A stretch of DNA of 61,933 bases from Paenibacillus validus NBRC 15382 (GTDB taxonomy: Bacteria > Bacillota > Bacilli > Paenibacillales > NBRC-103111). A model generated the notes under the pieces. It had not been told where the DNA came from, did not search any database, and worked only from the letters and a program-made list of their open reading frames with translations. The stretch covers positions 1 through 61,933 of the forward strand of contig NZ_BIMH01000030.1 of assembly GCF_004000985.1 (NCBI RefSeq), written 5' to 3'. Positions 16,571 to 23,936 of the stretch are shown piece after piece. Positions within the stretch are counted from its first letter, which is position 1; the number at the start of each line of letters is the position of its first letter. Both the position numbers and the translations under genes were made by a program.

Positions 16571-16696
16571 GTGTCCCATGAAAAGGAGGGATTCAAGCTT
16601 TGCGCAGAGCTTAACATTAAGCCCACAGACTTTTTCAAACCGGTTGAAGCAAAGTATACGAATCTCAAATATTGTAAGAAAAAGGCGAAACGGTAA
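16571..16696 (+). CDS. short open frame or gene fragment
   Basis: Frame of 41 codons (VSHEKEGFKLCAELNIKP at its start) that closes inside the stem of a terminator hairpin. The segment LCAELNIKPTDFF has a helix-turn-helix-like rhythm, but there is no ribosome binding site. It is more likely the tail of a lost gene than an active one. Confidence 0.25.
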   Translation: MSHEKEGFKLCAELNIKPTDFFKPVEAKYTNLKYCKKKAKR

Positions 16697-16718
16697 GGGC
16701 TTGACCTTATCGTTTCTC
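16688..16718 (+). terminator. intrinsic terminator
   Basis: AAACGGTAAGG pairs with CCTTATCGTTT (one mismatch) around a five-base loop, followed by CTCTCTATT. It would end transcripts from the hypothetical gene at 16223. Between here and 17040 no convincing gene was seen. Confidence 0.55.
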
Positions 16719-17040
16719 TCTATTATAAGAAAACCAACGAAACATGGGCGGTTATAATTTACTCTTTTGTGATCCTTGCTTTAAAAAGAGGTTTCAATTC
16801 TTCAACCAACACAGATTGATCAGGAAACAAATTCCTTGTCTTGCAACGTTTAGAACTACCCAAGGTACGTAAATTAAATCCTGACCGATACATCTTAGGT
16901 GTTTCAATTGACTTTGGGCCCGGACAAAAAGAGAAAATTATGGAGTAGTTCAAGATTTACGGATGGTAATTATGCACAAATAAAAAGAGAGCCTTAATAT
17001 GTATTTCTCTTACGTTAATATTCATGCCGTTGGTTAAATA

Positions 17041-17384
17041 GAAAAATCGAGTCTGTAAAATAAAGTGTGTAAACTCCCAAAACCCAGGAAGTCTGGGGAG
17101 GGAAATACCCACTCATTGTACGCTCTTGGCAGAACAACTGGGAGGAACTTGCGACCTTTATCAAGTACTCGCCGGAAATCCGTAAACTCATCTAGACCAC
17201 GAACATGATCGAGAGCTATCACCGACAGCTTCGCAAAGTAACGAAGAGCAAGAGCATTTTTCCCACCGTTCTATCTGGCGACCATGGATGTGATCTGAAA
17301 ATGGACAGGCCGCATCCAAAACTGGGGCCAGATGCTGCTCCAACTCTCCCTCTTCTTTCCCGATCGGGTAGGCGACCACTTACG
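17041..17384 (+). pseudogene. IS256-family transposase remnant with internal deletion
   Basis: From about 17104 the plus strand reads YPLIVRSWQNNWEEL, then FIKYSPEIRKLI, a stop in place of the usual Tyr, TTNMIESYHRQLRK and, after a frameshift, LATMDV and FFPDRVG. This is the C-terminal part of IS256/mutator-type transposases. GAGTCTGTAAAATAAAG at about 17049 looks like the terminal repeat, so most of the element has been lost between the end and the C-terminal codons. It is not functional. Confidence 0.75.
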
Positions 17385-17396
17385 ATAAACATACAA

Positions 17397-17415
17397 AATC
17401 CCCCCTCGGGGGATT
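17397..17415. terminator. terminator-like hairpin at the end of the IS256 remnant
   Basis: Stem AATCCCCC/GGGGGATT with a three-base loop, A-rich on the left and CATTCAT on the right. It probably belonged to the transposase transcript. From here to 17619 no gene was seen. Confidence 0.5.
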
Positions 17416-17619
17416 CATTCATAGACCCTTTCCTCTGAAAATAAAAAGCTCAAGCATTAGTCTCAGCCTGAGCAGTTTCATTAAATTGAATGCTTTTTCA
17501 ATAAAGTGAAGAACTACCGTCGCTTGGCGACTCGCTTCGATAAACTGGCGCAGAGCTTCCGAGCTTTTTTAACGCTTGCTTCGATTATGGTTTGGCTTGC
17601 TTAGGTTTGCATACACGCC

Positions 17620-18213
17620 CTAATCATTTAATCCCTTTCCACTCAGAATTTGCTGCATACATTTTTCAACCCTTGACTCTCGAGTTTTGGATTGTTTGGG
17701 TTCAGAAAAATAAAGAATGTATGCTCTTTGCCGTCCGGGCGTCAATGCTTCAAAAGCAGTTTTCAAGGCAGGGATTTCATCGAATTTATTTTGAAGTTCT
17801 TCAGGAATTATGAATTCTGTATTCTTTTTAAAATTCACTTCCAAACCAGCTTTTTCAACTTCAATGGCTTCATAAATATAGGCTTTCAAGATGGTTTCCA
17901 TTGCAACTATTTCTCGAACATTGGTGAACCGAATCTGGCGCGCCGCCTGTACATTCTCCGTTTGTTGGATTAGGATACCATGGGCATCTTTTAACAAGGC
18001 ACCTTTGTGAAACAGAAGCGCACAGTATTCTTTAAATCCATGTATTAAAACTATGTTTTTATTCTGAAACGTGTAACAAGGATGCATCCACTTAAATTCT
18101 TCGGTCAGCTCACAGTCAAGAACGATATTTCTCAACTTCTCATATTCTTCCTTCCACTTTTTAGCCTTACTTAAAAATTCATCAACCTTAGGATTCATTC
18201 TACTCTTTGTCAT
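17620..18213 (-). CDS. YdeI-like protein (DUF1801/YdeI-OmpD family)
   Basis: Protein of 197 residues, the same length as I recall for B. subtilis YdeI. The N-terminal two thirds form a DUF1801-type domain (WKEEYEKLRNIVLDCELTEEFKW through FHKGALLKD), followed by the YdeI C-terminal helical tail with LTPGRQRAYILYFSEPKQSKTR. The frame opens further upstream at a TTG, but the ATG at 18211-18213 has AAGAGGAG nine bases before it and gives the canonical N-terminus. The biochemical role is unknown in the family. It is an intact gene among mobile-element debris. Confidence 0.86.
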   Translation of the reverse strand: MTKSRMNPKVDEFLSKAKKWKEEYEKLRNIVLDCELTEEFKWMHPCYTFQNKNIVLIHGFKEYCALLFHKGALLKDAHGILIQQTENVQAARQIRFTNVREIVAMETILKAYIYEAIEVEKAGLEVNFKKNTEFIIPEELQNKFDEIPALKTAFEALTPGRQRAYILYFSEPKQSKTRESRVEKCMQQILSGKGLND

Positions 18214-18271
18214 CAAGGAACGCTCCTCTTCATCATAATAATATTGTGTTTTCAAAATAAGCAGTTCATTT

Positions 18272-18637
18272 TCAAAATCTACTTGATTGCTTGCTTAGCT
18301 TGCCCCCTTTTGCGCCCAATCCATGCTGGTGGACACGGACTACGGTCGTGTCGATCATGCCCTGACTCCAATCGGGTTCTATCGAAACATGATCCAAAAT
18401 GATGTCCCATATCCCCGCCTTTTGTAAGCGCCAGAAAAAACTGTAGGCGGAAGACCAGGAACCATAATAGGCAGGCAAATCTCGCCATGGGGCTCCTGTA
18501 CGAGCAATCCAAAGTACGGCATTCAGCATCTGACGACGATCTTTGGGCGGACGACCTCCTTGCGGTTTTCGGGTAGGGGGCAAAAACGGCTCAATGACAT
18601 TCCACTCTTCATCGCTTATTTCGTATCTGCGTCTCAT
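18272..18637 (-). pseudogene. truncated IS5-family (IS427 group) transposase, first frame only
   Basis: The 121-codon frame starts MRRRYEISDEEWNVIEPFLPP and contains GGRPPKDRRQMLNAVLW and TGAPWRDLP, diagnostic of the N-terminal (DUF4096) half of IS5/IS427 transposases. In intact elements a frameshift near AKGG leads into the DDE half; here the sequence breaks off just after that point. The terminal repeat side survives to about 18692 (GAGTCTGTACG read on the minus strand). The repeated TTTTCAAAAT near 18248-18275 may mark the deletion junction. Confidence 0.8.
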
Positions 18638-18893
18638 AGGTTCAATTGTGCTGCTTTTTTATGGATTGTACAGTTTGCGTACAGACTCTAGTAAATCAGG
18701 TATGCGGCGAAAATATAGCTCGGCTTTAATAAGACAACGTTCTTTGTTGGATTATTGAAGCCGATTATACTTATTCTTTAACTTTGCTTCGCTTCGTTGT
18801 CTTCACTTCGTTCGACTTCGCTTTTTTTAACTTCATTTCTTATCGCTTACTAATCACGTATGATTAACGTTTTTTATTTATCTTTTATGCTGT
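18638..18893. other. AT-rich intergenic region with IS end
   Basis: The first 55 bp are the outer end of the IS5-type element. The rest is AT-rich with short CTTCG-type iterations (18781-18830) and no credible gene. Confidence 0.4.
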
Positions 18894-19097
18894 GACGACA
18901 AATTTGAAGCACGGCAAGACCTAGCCGAACAATTACACGTATTCAAAAAAGAAATAGAACGTTTCGCGACCCTCGACATTGGCGATGTACAGGTCATGAA
19001 ACACGTTCTACAGAGGTTAATACAAAAAATTGAAGTTTTCGAGGGTGGAAAAATTAAAATTCACTATAATCTTTCCACCCCTCTCCCACAGAACTAA
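18894..19097 (+). pseudogene. large serine recombinase, C-terminal fragment
   Basis: Without a start codon, the plus strand reads DDKFEARQDLAEQL, then VMKHVLQRLIQKIEVFEGG and KIKIHYNLSTPLPQN before a stop. The LIxKIEVxxxGxIxIxY pattern is the C-terminal end of large serine recombinases. The catalytic N-terminal domain and zinc ribbon are missing. A terminator follows directly. Confidence 0.75.
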
Positions 19098-19126
19098 GAT
19101 ACAGTCTACTTGGCTGTATCTTTTCT
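19096..19126 (+). terminator. intrinsic terminator of the recombinase fragment
   Basis: AAGATACAG/CTGTATCTT with a nine-base loop, followed by TTCTTTC. It begins inside the stop codon of the recombinase fragment. Confidence 0.7.
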
Positions 19127-19193
19127 TTCAAGTCTTACTGTACACTCCACATGTGTGGTGACGACTTGGTCAAGATGGCTGCCCAAAATAAGA

Positions 19194-19503
19194 TCATACG
19201 GCAAAGTTATAGGTGATTGTTACAATGCCGCTGTCATGGACATCGATGCGCTTTACCAGCGCTTGCAGCGTTTCCCGGTCCAGCCTGTCTAACGGCAGGA
19301 GCCTGACAATATCCTTCAAGCTCATGGATTCGCGGCTTCCGCGCTCTTTGATGAGCTGATTGCAGGATTAGTTTCACCGTGCTGAGATGCCAGTCGGAAG
19401 AGCCGTTTTTGCGGTTTTGCCGTTGGGCCGGAGTCTGCACTTTCTCGTCCGTCAACTGGTTGGCGATCGCCCTCGAACCGCCGTTCCACCTGCTATTCGC
19501 CAT
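19194..19503 (-). pseudogene. second large serine recombinase, fused remnants
   Basis: Read on the minus strand, the right part gives NGGSRAIANQLTDEKVQTP and SSDWHLSTVKLILQ, the 'recombinase' domain of large serine recombinases. After a deletion and frameshift the left part gives SLKDIVRLLPLDRLDRE and LVKRIDVHDSGIVTITY with a stop. The latter is the C-terminal tail. The protein is clearly different from the plus-strand fragment next to it, and the two lie tail to tail about 100 bp apart. Confidence 0.72.
19465..19486 (-). repeat. 22-bp repeat, copy 1 (recombinase-derived)
   Basis: This 22-bp segment is repeated exactly at 21551-21572. Read on the minus strand it encodes NGGSRAI of the recombinase domain. 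A shorter similarity (TATCCGAAAA) follows both copies at comparable distance. Confidence 0.7.
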
Positions 19504-19616
19504 AGAGGATATTACTTTTCATAGCGTTTTCCCTCCATTTCCTTATCCGAAAAATGGCATGAAAAAGACCGTCCAGATGGAACGGTCGAATCAATCCGTA
19601 TGAATTTATATCAAGC

Positions 19617-19777
19617 CTATTTTGTCACACGTTTCCGTTTCGTTCTTGAAGGCAAGATGTTGATGACATCCACAACGCGATCACGTTCGTGAACGGCGTA
19701 ATAAAGATTCGATCCAGGCACAAATCAAACTCGTCCTTAAAAATAATACGGAAGGGACGGTTAATTCCTTCTGCCAC
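19617..19777 (-). pseudogene. frameshifted RelE/ParE-like toxin
   Basis: The frame opens at a GTG overlapping the antitoxin end (MAEGINRPFRIIFKDEFDL). After a frameshift it continues SNLYYAVHERDRVVDVINI and LPSRTKRKR to a stop. Beta strands of the form VHERDRVVDVINI with a basic tail are typical of the RelE/ParE toxin fold. It is much shorter than an intact toxin (about 90-100 residues), so inactive. It pairs with the decayed antitoxin upstream. Confidence 0.6.
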
Positions 19778-20032
19778 GGCGCTTCTCCTTCAGTTCGCTG
19801 GCCGTGTACCCTTTCATGTCGGGATTATCCAAATATTTTTGCAGAGAAGCTTTCAGTTCGGGATAGTCCTCAATTTCTTGGGCCAAGTCCAGTTCGGGAT
19901 CATCTTCCGCGACCGGCTCAAAGTTCTCCACTTCCACGGAAACCAGTTTGCCCTCAATAACGAAAGGTCGGATTGCTTGCCTTCCAACGCATGTAAAAGC
20001 TCTTCCTTAGCTTGATCGCTCAACTGGTTCAT
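19761..20032 (-). pseudogene. frameshifted antitoxin partner
   Basis: Starts MNQLSDQAKEELLHALEG after a good GGAGGTGAG ribosome binding site. One frameshift near GGCAAGCAATCC then leads to RPFVIEGKLVSVEVE and ELDLAQEIEDYPELKA, ending SELKEKRRGRRN. The acidic middle and the overlap with a toxin-like frame fit a type II antitoxin. The family cannot be named with certainty. Confidence 0.6.
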
Positions 20033-20393
20033 GCCGCTCACCTCCATTTCATAATAACAAAATCGTGGAAAATTCGCTAAAGCTATATTATGCAAGATGC
20101 CCGCCTCGTTGGAGCCGTCTTGTTTCCGCAGCGGATTTATTTGTCCTTGGAGTCGCCCTCAGGAATGGTGTGACTGGCATTCCAGCAAGGAACATACCAG
20201 TTGTGCACCGTCCTTTAACCTATGTAGGTACATTCTTTCCTTTTTCCAGATTCACAATGAAATTATGCTTTTCCTCCCAATCCCATAATCCCGCCTTATT
20301 CTGTTCGTCCATCCGGTATTGGAACTGCTCGATTGCTATAAGTTCCCCGGATCGCAAGATTGAGGGAGGTTTGGCTTAAACACGATAGATTTA
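20033..20393. other. decayed coding region without an intact gene
   Basis: On the minus strand an open stretch reads SILRSGELIAIEQFQYRMD and then LWDWEEKHNFIVNLEKG before a stop (about 20225-20380). It is protein-like but has no start or known family. The remaining 180 bp show nothing recognisable. Confidence 0.4.
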
Positions 20394-20912
20394 TCATTCA
20401 ACATCTATATATTGCAACGCATCATACATGGTTTCACCCGAATATAGCTTCGGTAATTTCAGGATAACAAATCTGTTCAAGAAGCGATTCACTTGATCAA
20501 TTTTCGGATCACCATACTCATCGATGTTGCCTTCCATCTCGTATTGTGCGACCATTATCATTTCGTTGATTTGACCAATTATGCTTCTGTCGCTTGTCGG
20601 GGTATAACTAACATCTCCACAATTTAGTAAATATTTATCAACCAATACTTGTTCCATTCCATCTGCAAGCAAATTGTCGGAGATTTGCTTTACGATCAAG
20701 TCACCGAATCGCTTAAAATCAACCTTCACCAAACCAAACATCACAAAATTGTATCTTGTTTCGTTATTCATAACCAATACACACTTTCGGCGACTAAATG
20801 AAAATAAATGAGCATGCCAGCAATACAGTGGATTAGAATGTTTCGGCTTCTCAATTAACAAGGGAACACCCAGTTCGCTTGCCAGCTTTTTTGTACATTG
20901 TATTGTGATCAT
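20394..20912 (-). CDS. DUF6933-type protein
   Basis: Protein of 172 residues starting MITIQCTKKLASELGVPL. The pattern of an N-terminal ITIQCTKKLA, WHAHLFSFSRRKCVLVMN and FGLVKVDFKRFGDLI matches a family of uncharacterised proteins (DUF6933) common in Firmicutes accessory regions. No catalytic motif is evident. It starts 6 bp after the ParB-like frame, so the two are probably co-transcribed. The family call is from memory of the pattern. Confidence 0.7.
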   Translation of the reverse strand: MITIQCTKKLASELGVPLLIEKPKHSNPLYCWHAHLFSFSRRKCVLVMNNETRYNFVMFGLVKVDFKRFGDLIVKQISDNLLADGMEQVLVDKYLLNCGDVSYTPTSDRSIIGQINEMIMVAQYEMEGNIDEYGDPKIDQVNRFLNRFVILKLPKLYSGETMYDALQYIDVE

Positions 20913-20918
20913 TGACAG

Positions 20919-21457
20919 TTACCTCATATCATGAACTTTTGAGTTCCAGTATTCAACGAATGCGGTATAACTTGTAACTAAAGTAAAGAACGGAATATGC
21001 TGATTAACAAGCAGCTTGTAGGAATTGACATACGGGACATGATTCTTTCGAGCCTTGGCAAGGCGGTGATGACCATCGATAACGATAAACGAACCCGGAC
21101 TGATCTCCGCCTGAATTATTGGTATGGATAAATCAACAGTATCCACATGGTTTTGGTTGATTGAAGATGAAAGGAACTCTTTCTCAACATCAATTACGGA
21201 ATGATGGATTCCCACTCGTTTCTTTCGATATACTTAATTATCCTCGAGATGTTCCATTCAAAAATTCCATGACGATAAAGCTCTTCATTTTCAAGAGATT
21301 CAATAGGTGAGTAGCTTTGATCGACAACCAACAAACGACTTTTCTCTTGCATTTCAACTCTCCATTCCTTTAACTTTCCGCAGCATTTCTTATGCTTCAG
21401 ACCGCTTCCGCAAGGACAAGGATCGTTTTTGCCGAACTTAACACTTGTAACGGGCAC
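20919..21457 (-). pseudogene. SEC-C / ParB-like protein split by a frameshift
   Basis: The first frame (GTG at 21457) has a SEC-C zinc motif, [18 protein letters not shown], then a linker to WESIIP and a stop. The second frame overlaps it by about 22 bp (GTG at 21215) and continues [11 protein letters not shown] through the ParB-like FIVIDGHHRLAKARKNHV to VHDMR. One base change would join them into a single protein of about 175 residues, so a frameshift is more likely than two genes. The frame is also open upstream of the GTG (WDGIIKA), suggesting a lost 5' end. It may have been a nuclease-like or regulatory protein. Confidence 0.6.
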
Positions 21458-21550
21458 TGCTTTAATTATGCCATCCCATTTTCAAAGGGTGTAGTCGCAT
21501 TATACCTCATGATCGGCCACCTTTGAAACGCCTTTTCAGTATTTGGCTCT

Positions 21551-21572
21551 GATCGCCCTCGAACCGCCGTTC
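21551..21572 (-). repeat. 22-bp repeat, copy 2 (recombinase-derived)
   Basis: Exact second copy of the segment at 19465-19486. Here it stands alone, without the rest of the recombinase domain, and marks a second site where the same mobile element or its relative was inserted or recombined. Confidence 0.7.
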
Positions 21573-21717
21573 TACTATCCAATCCGCATGTTTTCGATTC
21601 ATCATCTCCATTCTGACACCCTCCTATCCGAAAATGAGTGCAAAAAAGAAGACCAGAGCAGAAGCTCCGATCTCCCAAATAAATCCCAGTAAGATCTTTA
21701 TGCCGTACTAAGTCCTC

Positions 21718-22006
21718 TTTCTTTTCCAATACACATTCTCTCTTTTATGTTTAATGCCATTTACCCAAACGACTGCTTCGTCTTCGTTAACCTCAAACAC
21801 GAGAATGACTTGATACAGCCCCAGCCTTGCCCATTGTCCTTTCAATTTGCCTGTCAGGATTGGTTTGTCGGTAAGAGTTGGTGTAAATAGCAGTCGTTAA
21901 ACGATTCCAGATAAATTCTTTCCTTCACGTCCGGCGGATAGGCGAGAATTCTGCTGAGTTCATCCAAAGCCGTTTGCGTCCAATAAACGCTATACGTTTT
22001 GTTCAT
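21718..22006 (-). pseudogene. frameshifted RelE/ParE toxin
   Basis: Begins MNKTYSVYWTQTALDELSRI, the N-terminal helices of a RelE/ParE toxin, and runs to ERIYLESF. The frame then shifts and continues LTDKPILTGKLKGQWARLG, YQVILVFEVNEDEAVVWVN and GIKHKREN to a stop. The second half holds the expected beta strands and basic C-terminus. The ATG overlaps the antitoxin end by 17 bp, the usual arrangement of a toxin-antitoxin operon. The shift is near 21890-21910. As written the toxin would be truncated to about 50 residues and inactive. Confidence 0.75.
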
Positions 22007-22268
22007 GCTCAAATTCCTTGACCTTGCTGCGCAAATAGTCAAGTCCCGCTTCTTTACTGTATATGCGCCCATGTTCACGATCTTCGCGGCTCTGCTCGAC
22101 TTGTCGAATGAGATCAGCATCCTCCGCGAGCGATGCGACATCCAATTGTTCCAGAACGGCTCTTTCCCGTTTCATATTCAAATACCCGATAAAATCATAA
22201 ACTTCGATTGCGTCTTGTTCGGGGATTTGATCGATCATTCTTTTCAGTTCTTCCCGGTCTACACTCAA
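21990..22268 (-). CDS. antitoxin of a type II toxin-antitoxin pair
   Basis: Protein of 92 residues from a TTG start (MSVDREELKRMIDQIPEQ) chosen because AAGGCGGTGA, nearly a perfect ribosome binding site, lies five bases before it. An N-terminal segment of the VYDFIGYL type is followed by a long acidic helical tail (SREDREHGRIYSKEAGLDYL) that would wrap the toxin. It resembles antitoxins paired with RelE/ParE toxins in Bacillales. A TATAAT (about 22311-22316) may be its -10. It seems intact although the overlapping toxin gene is frameshifted, so it may persist as an orphan antitoxin. Confidence 0.75.
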   Translation of the reverse strand: MSVDREELKRMIDQIPEQDAIEVYDFIGYLNMKRERAVLEQLDVASLAEDADLIRQVEQSREDREHGRIYSKEAGLDYLRSKVKEFEHEQNV

Positions 22269-22452
22269 CCCGTTCACCGCCTTTCCATACACCAACAACA
22301 GATTATTCCCATTATACCACAAATGGAGCGGAACTTAGACAGAAAGATGCCATCAGGTCGCCAGACCATGGCATCTTCTAAAGCTTCGATGAGGATAGAT
22401 AATAACGGTTGCCTTTGTCGCCGCGCACGTGCCCTCGTGTCGGCGAGAAAAA

Positions 22453-22490
22453 AGTCAGGCCAGGCAATCTACCTGCCTGACTCTTCTTTA
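22453..22490. terminator. bidirectional terminator-like hairpin
   Basis: AGTCAGGC/GCCTGACT with inner AGG/CCT pairing. Six T residues follow on the minus strand and TCTTCTTT on the plus strand. Confidence 0.6.
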
Positions 22491-22517
22491 CCGCACGTTG
22501 CCGCACCTAAGGGAACT

Positions 22518-22700
22518 TTCAACCTAACTCCCCGTGAACGTGAAATTGCCTTATCGTCTATGACCTGTTCCTCGATCGCTGAGATGGCCGAACAACTTCA
22601 TGTGACGGAAATCACCGTCAAAAAGCATTTGGGCAGGATTTATGAGAAAGCTGGAGTAAAAGGAAAAACTGAACTGATAAAGAAACTGATGAGTCTTTAA
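22518..22700 (+). pseudogene. LuxR-type HTH fragment (C-terminal)
   Basis: The plus strand encodes FNLTPREREIALSSM, SIAEMAEQLHVTEITVKKHL and YEKAGVKGKTELIKKLMSL with a stop: a complete LuxR/GerE DNA-binding domain. The receiver or sensor domain expected upstream is absent; the open frame to the left runs antisense to the antitoxin gene and through a terminator hairpin. It is most likely a truncated regulator, although a short HTH-only protein cannot be excluded. Confidence 0.6.
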
Positions 22701-22770
22701 AAATCAGGGTATGTAGGTTGGAAATAAGTAAAAAAAAGAAGACCGACTCTTCAGGAGTTACCGCCATACC

Positions 22771-22797
22771 AAAAAACGCAGCCGCTCTGGCTGCGTT
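22771..22797 (-). terminator. terminator of the tRNA-Ala gene
   Basis: AACGCAGCC/GGCTGCGTT stem with a five-base loop, followed on the minus strand by six T residues, 15 bp after the tRNA 3' end. Confidence 0.85.
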
Positions 22798-22811
22798 AAT
22801 TTAATAGATAT

Positions 22812-22887
22812 TGGTGGAGCCAAGGGGGATCGAACCCCTGACCTCATCGCTGCCAGCGATGCGCTCTCCCAGCTGAGCTATGGCCCC
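22812..22887 (-). tRNA. tRNA-Ala (anticodon GGC)
   Basis: A 76-nt cloverleaf with encoded CCA. The acceptor stem GGGGCCA pairs with TGGCTCC (one G-U). The D arm is GCTC/GAGC, the anticodon stem CATCG/CGATG encloses CTGGCAG with anticodon GGC, and the T arm AGGGG/CCCCT encloses TTCGATC. TATAAT about 10 bp upstream is a good -10. It is intact and has its own terminator. Pieces of the same tRNA occur at 9740, 11931 and 22962. Confidence 0.97.
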
Positions 22888-22961
22888 AAATTTTCCAATT
22901 ATACAATTTCTTGCAACATTCAATCACTTACTTTAAGGTAGTGCATTTGCCAAGTTTGGAA

Positions 22962-22982
22962 TCCCAGCTGAGCTAATGATCC
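22962..22982 (-). repeat. tRNA 5' fragment (acceptor and D arm)
   Basis: On the minus strand GGATCATTAGCTCAGCTGGGA shares 14 identical bases (TAGCTCAGCTGGGA) with the D arm of the intact tRNA-Ala, but its acceptor strand differs and no anticodon arm follows. Its GGATCATT also occurs at the 5' end of the degenerate copy at 9740-9827. Confidence 0.6.
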
Positions 22983-23043
22983 GTGTGGCGACAAAAAAGA
23001 TAATAACACAGAGGAGCTAAGCTTGTCAACGCTTTTGCGTTAA

Positions 23044-23526
23044 TTAATTTTTCCCGCCTTCGCCGCCGACATGATGCTTGCCGAGCAGCTCGTTAAGCTC
23101 CTTCATGAACATGTTGATGTCCTTGAATTGCCGGTACACGGAAGCAAAGCGAATGTAGGCCACTTCGTCCACGGGGTACAGCTCGCTCATGACGATTTCA
23201 CCGATATCGCGGCTGTCTACTTCGGCGTGGGCGGTGTTGCGCACCTGCTTCTCGACTTCGGAGACGATCATCTCGAGACGCTCTACCGAAACCGGACGCT
23301 TCTCGCAAGCGCGGATAAGGCCGCGGAGCATTTTCTCCCGGCTGAATTCTTCCCGGCTGCCGTCCTTCTTAATGACGATCAACGGAGTCTCTTCCACCAT
23401 CTCGAACGTCGTGAAGCGCTTCGTACATTTCTCGCATTCGCGGCGGCGGCGTATCGATTTATTTTCATTAGCGGGGCGAGAGTCAAGCACTTTCGTCCCG
23501 GGATAGTCGCAATAAGGGCATTTCAT
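23044..23526 (-). CDS. nrdR: transcriptional repressor NrdR
   Basis: NrdR of 160 residues represses ribonucleotide reductase genes when dATP/ATP is bound. The N-terminal zinc ribbon has CPYC (3-6) and CEKC (31-34) with the RRRREC linker. An ATP-cone occupies about 49-139 ([19 protein letters not shown]). The tail EGGKN is short and polar. The length matches the family. Its position before coaE and a lytic transglycosylase is close to the Bacillales order, where nrdR follows coaE. Confidence 0.97.
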   Translation of the reverse strand: MKCPYCDYPGTKVLDSRPANENKSIRRRRECEKCTKRFTTFEMVEETPLIVIKKDGSREEFSREKMLRGLIRACEKRPVSVERLEMIVSEVEKQVRNTAHAEVDSRDIGEIVMSELYPVDEVAYIRFASVYRQFKDINMFMKELNELLGKHHVGGEGGKN

Positions 23527-23562
23527 CGAATTTCATCCTTTCAAGTTTCCAGCGACTTCCTC

Positions 23563-23591
23563 ACATGAAGATCGCCATTACGCACATAATA
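23563..23591 (+). promoter_or_regulatory. candidate sigma-G promoter of the spore protein gene
   Basis: CATAATA (23585-23591) fits the sigma-G -10 consensus CATAMTA, with ACATG 17 bp upstream as a partial -35. The position, about 30 bp before the start of a small acid-soluble spore protein gene, supports forespore expression. Confidence 0.5.
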
Positions 23592-23621
23592 GGATTACCA
23601 ACGACAAGGAGGTGAACAGAC

Positions 23622-23846
23622 ATGGGTGCAGGTCAATCCCGCAGCAGCAACGTTTTGGTAGTCCCTCAAGCAAATGCAGCGTTGGATCAACTGAAATACG
23701 AAGTAGCACAGGAACTGGGTATCGCCATTCCTCAGGATGGTTACTACGGTAACATGGCTACTCGTGATACTGGTGCAATCGGTGGTCACATCACACGACG
23801 CCTGGTACAAATCGCTGAGCAGCAACTAGCCGGTCAATTCAAATAA
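23622..23846 (+). CDS. alpha/beta-type small acid-soluble spore protein
   Basis: SASP of 74 residues that coats and protects DNA in the dormant spore. Both family signatures are present: the GPR cleavage-type region YEVAQELGIAIP (27-38) and the C-terminal IGGHITRRLVQIAEQQLA. The N-terminus MGAGQSRSSN is Ser-rich as in Paenibacillus homologues. AAGGAGGTGA lies seven bases before the ATG. It is monocistronic, with a strong hairpin after the stop. Presence of this gene shows the organism forms endospores. Confidence 0.97.
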   Translation: MGAGQSRSSNVLVVPQANAALDQLKYEVAQELGIAIPQDGYYGNMATRDTGAIGGHITRRLVQIAEQQLAGQFK

Positions 23847-23869
23847 TAACACGTTTTGAGGAATACGCA

Positions 23870-23922
23870 AGAAGTGTCGGACAAGGCTCCCGCAAGGGCT
23901 GCCTGTCCGATGCTTCTTTGCA
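23870..23922. terminator. terminator between the SASP and transglycosylase genes
   Basis: Arms AGAAG..TCGGACA and TGTCCGA..CTTCT form a long stem with an internal TG/TG mismatch, followed by TTTGCATT on the plus strand. It separates two convergent genes. Confidence 0.7.
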
Positions 23923-23936
23923 TTGAAAGGTCGGGA

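Noticed and set aside
16759..16953. Minus-strand frame of 64 codons
   Set aside because: No ribosome binding site or recognisable domain in a region of decayed sequence. It could be a fragment but cannot be supported.
21466..21729. Minus-strand frame of 87 codons between the toxin and SEC-C genes
   Set aside because: It overlaps the toxin C-terminal coding region and the recombinase-derived repeat, has no ribosome binding site and no protein-family features.
21999..22517. Extension of the LuxR fragment upstream as one long plus-strand protein
   Set aside because: The upstream part is antisense to the antitoxin gene and crosses a terminator hairpin. Only the last 60 codons resemble a protein family.
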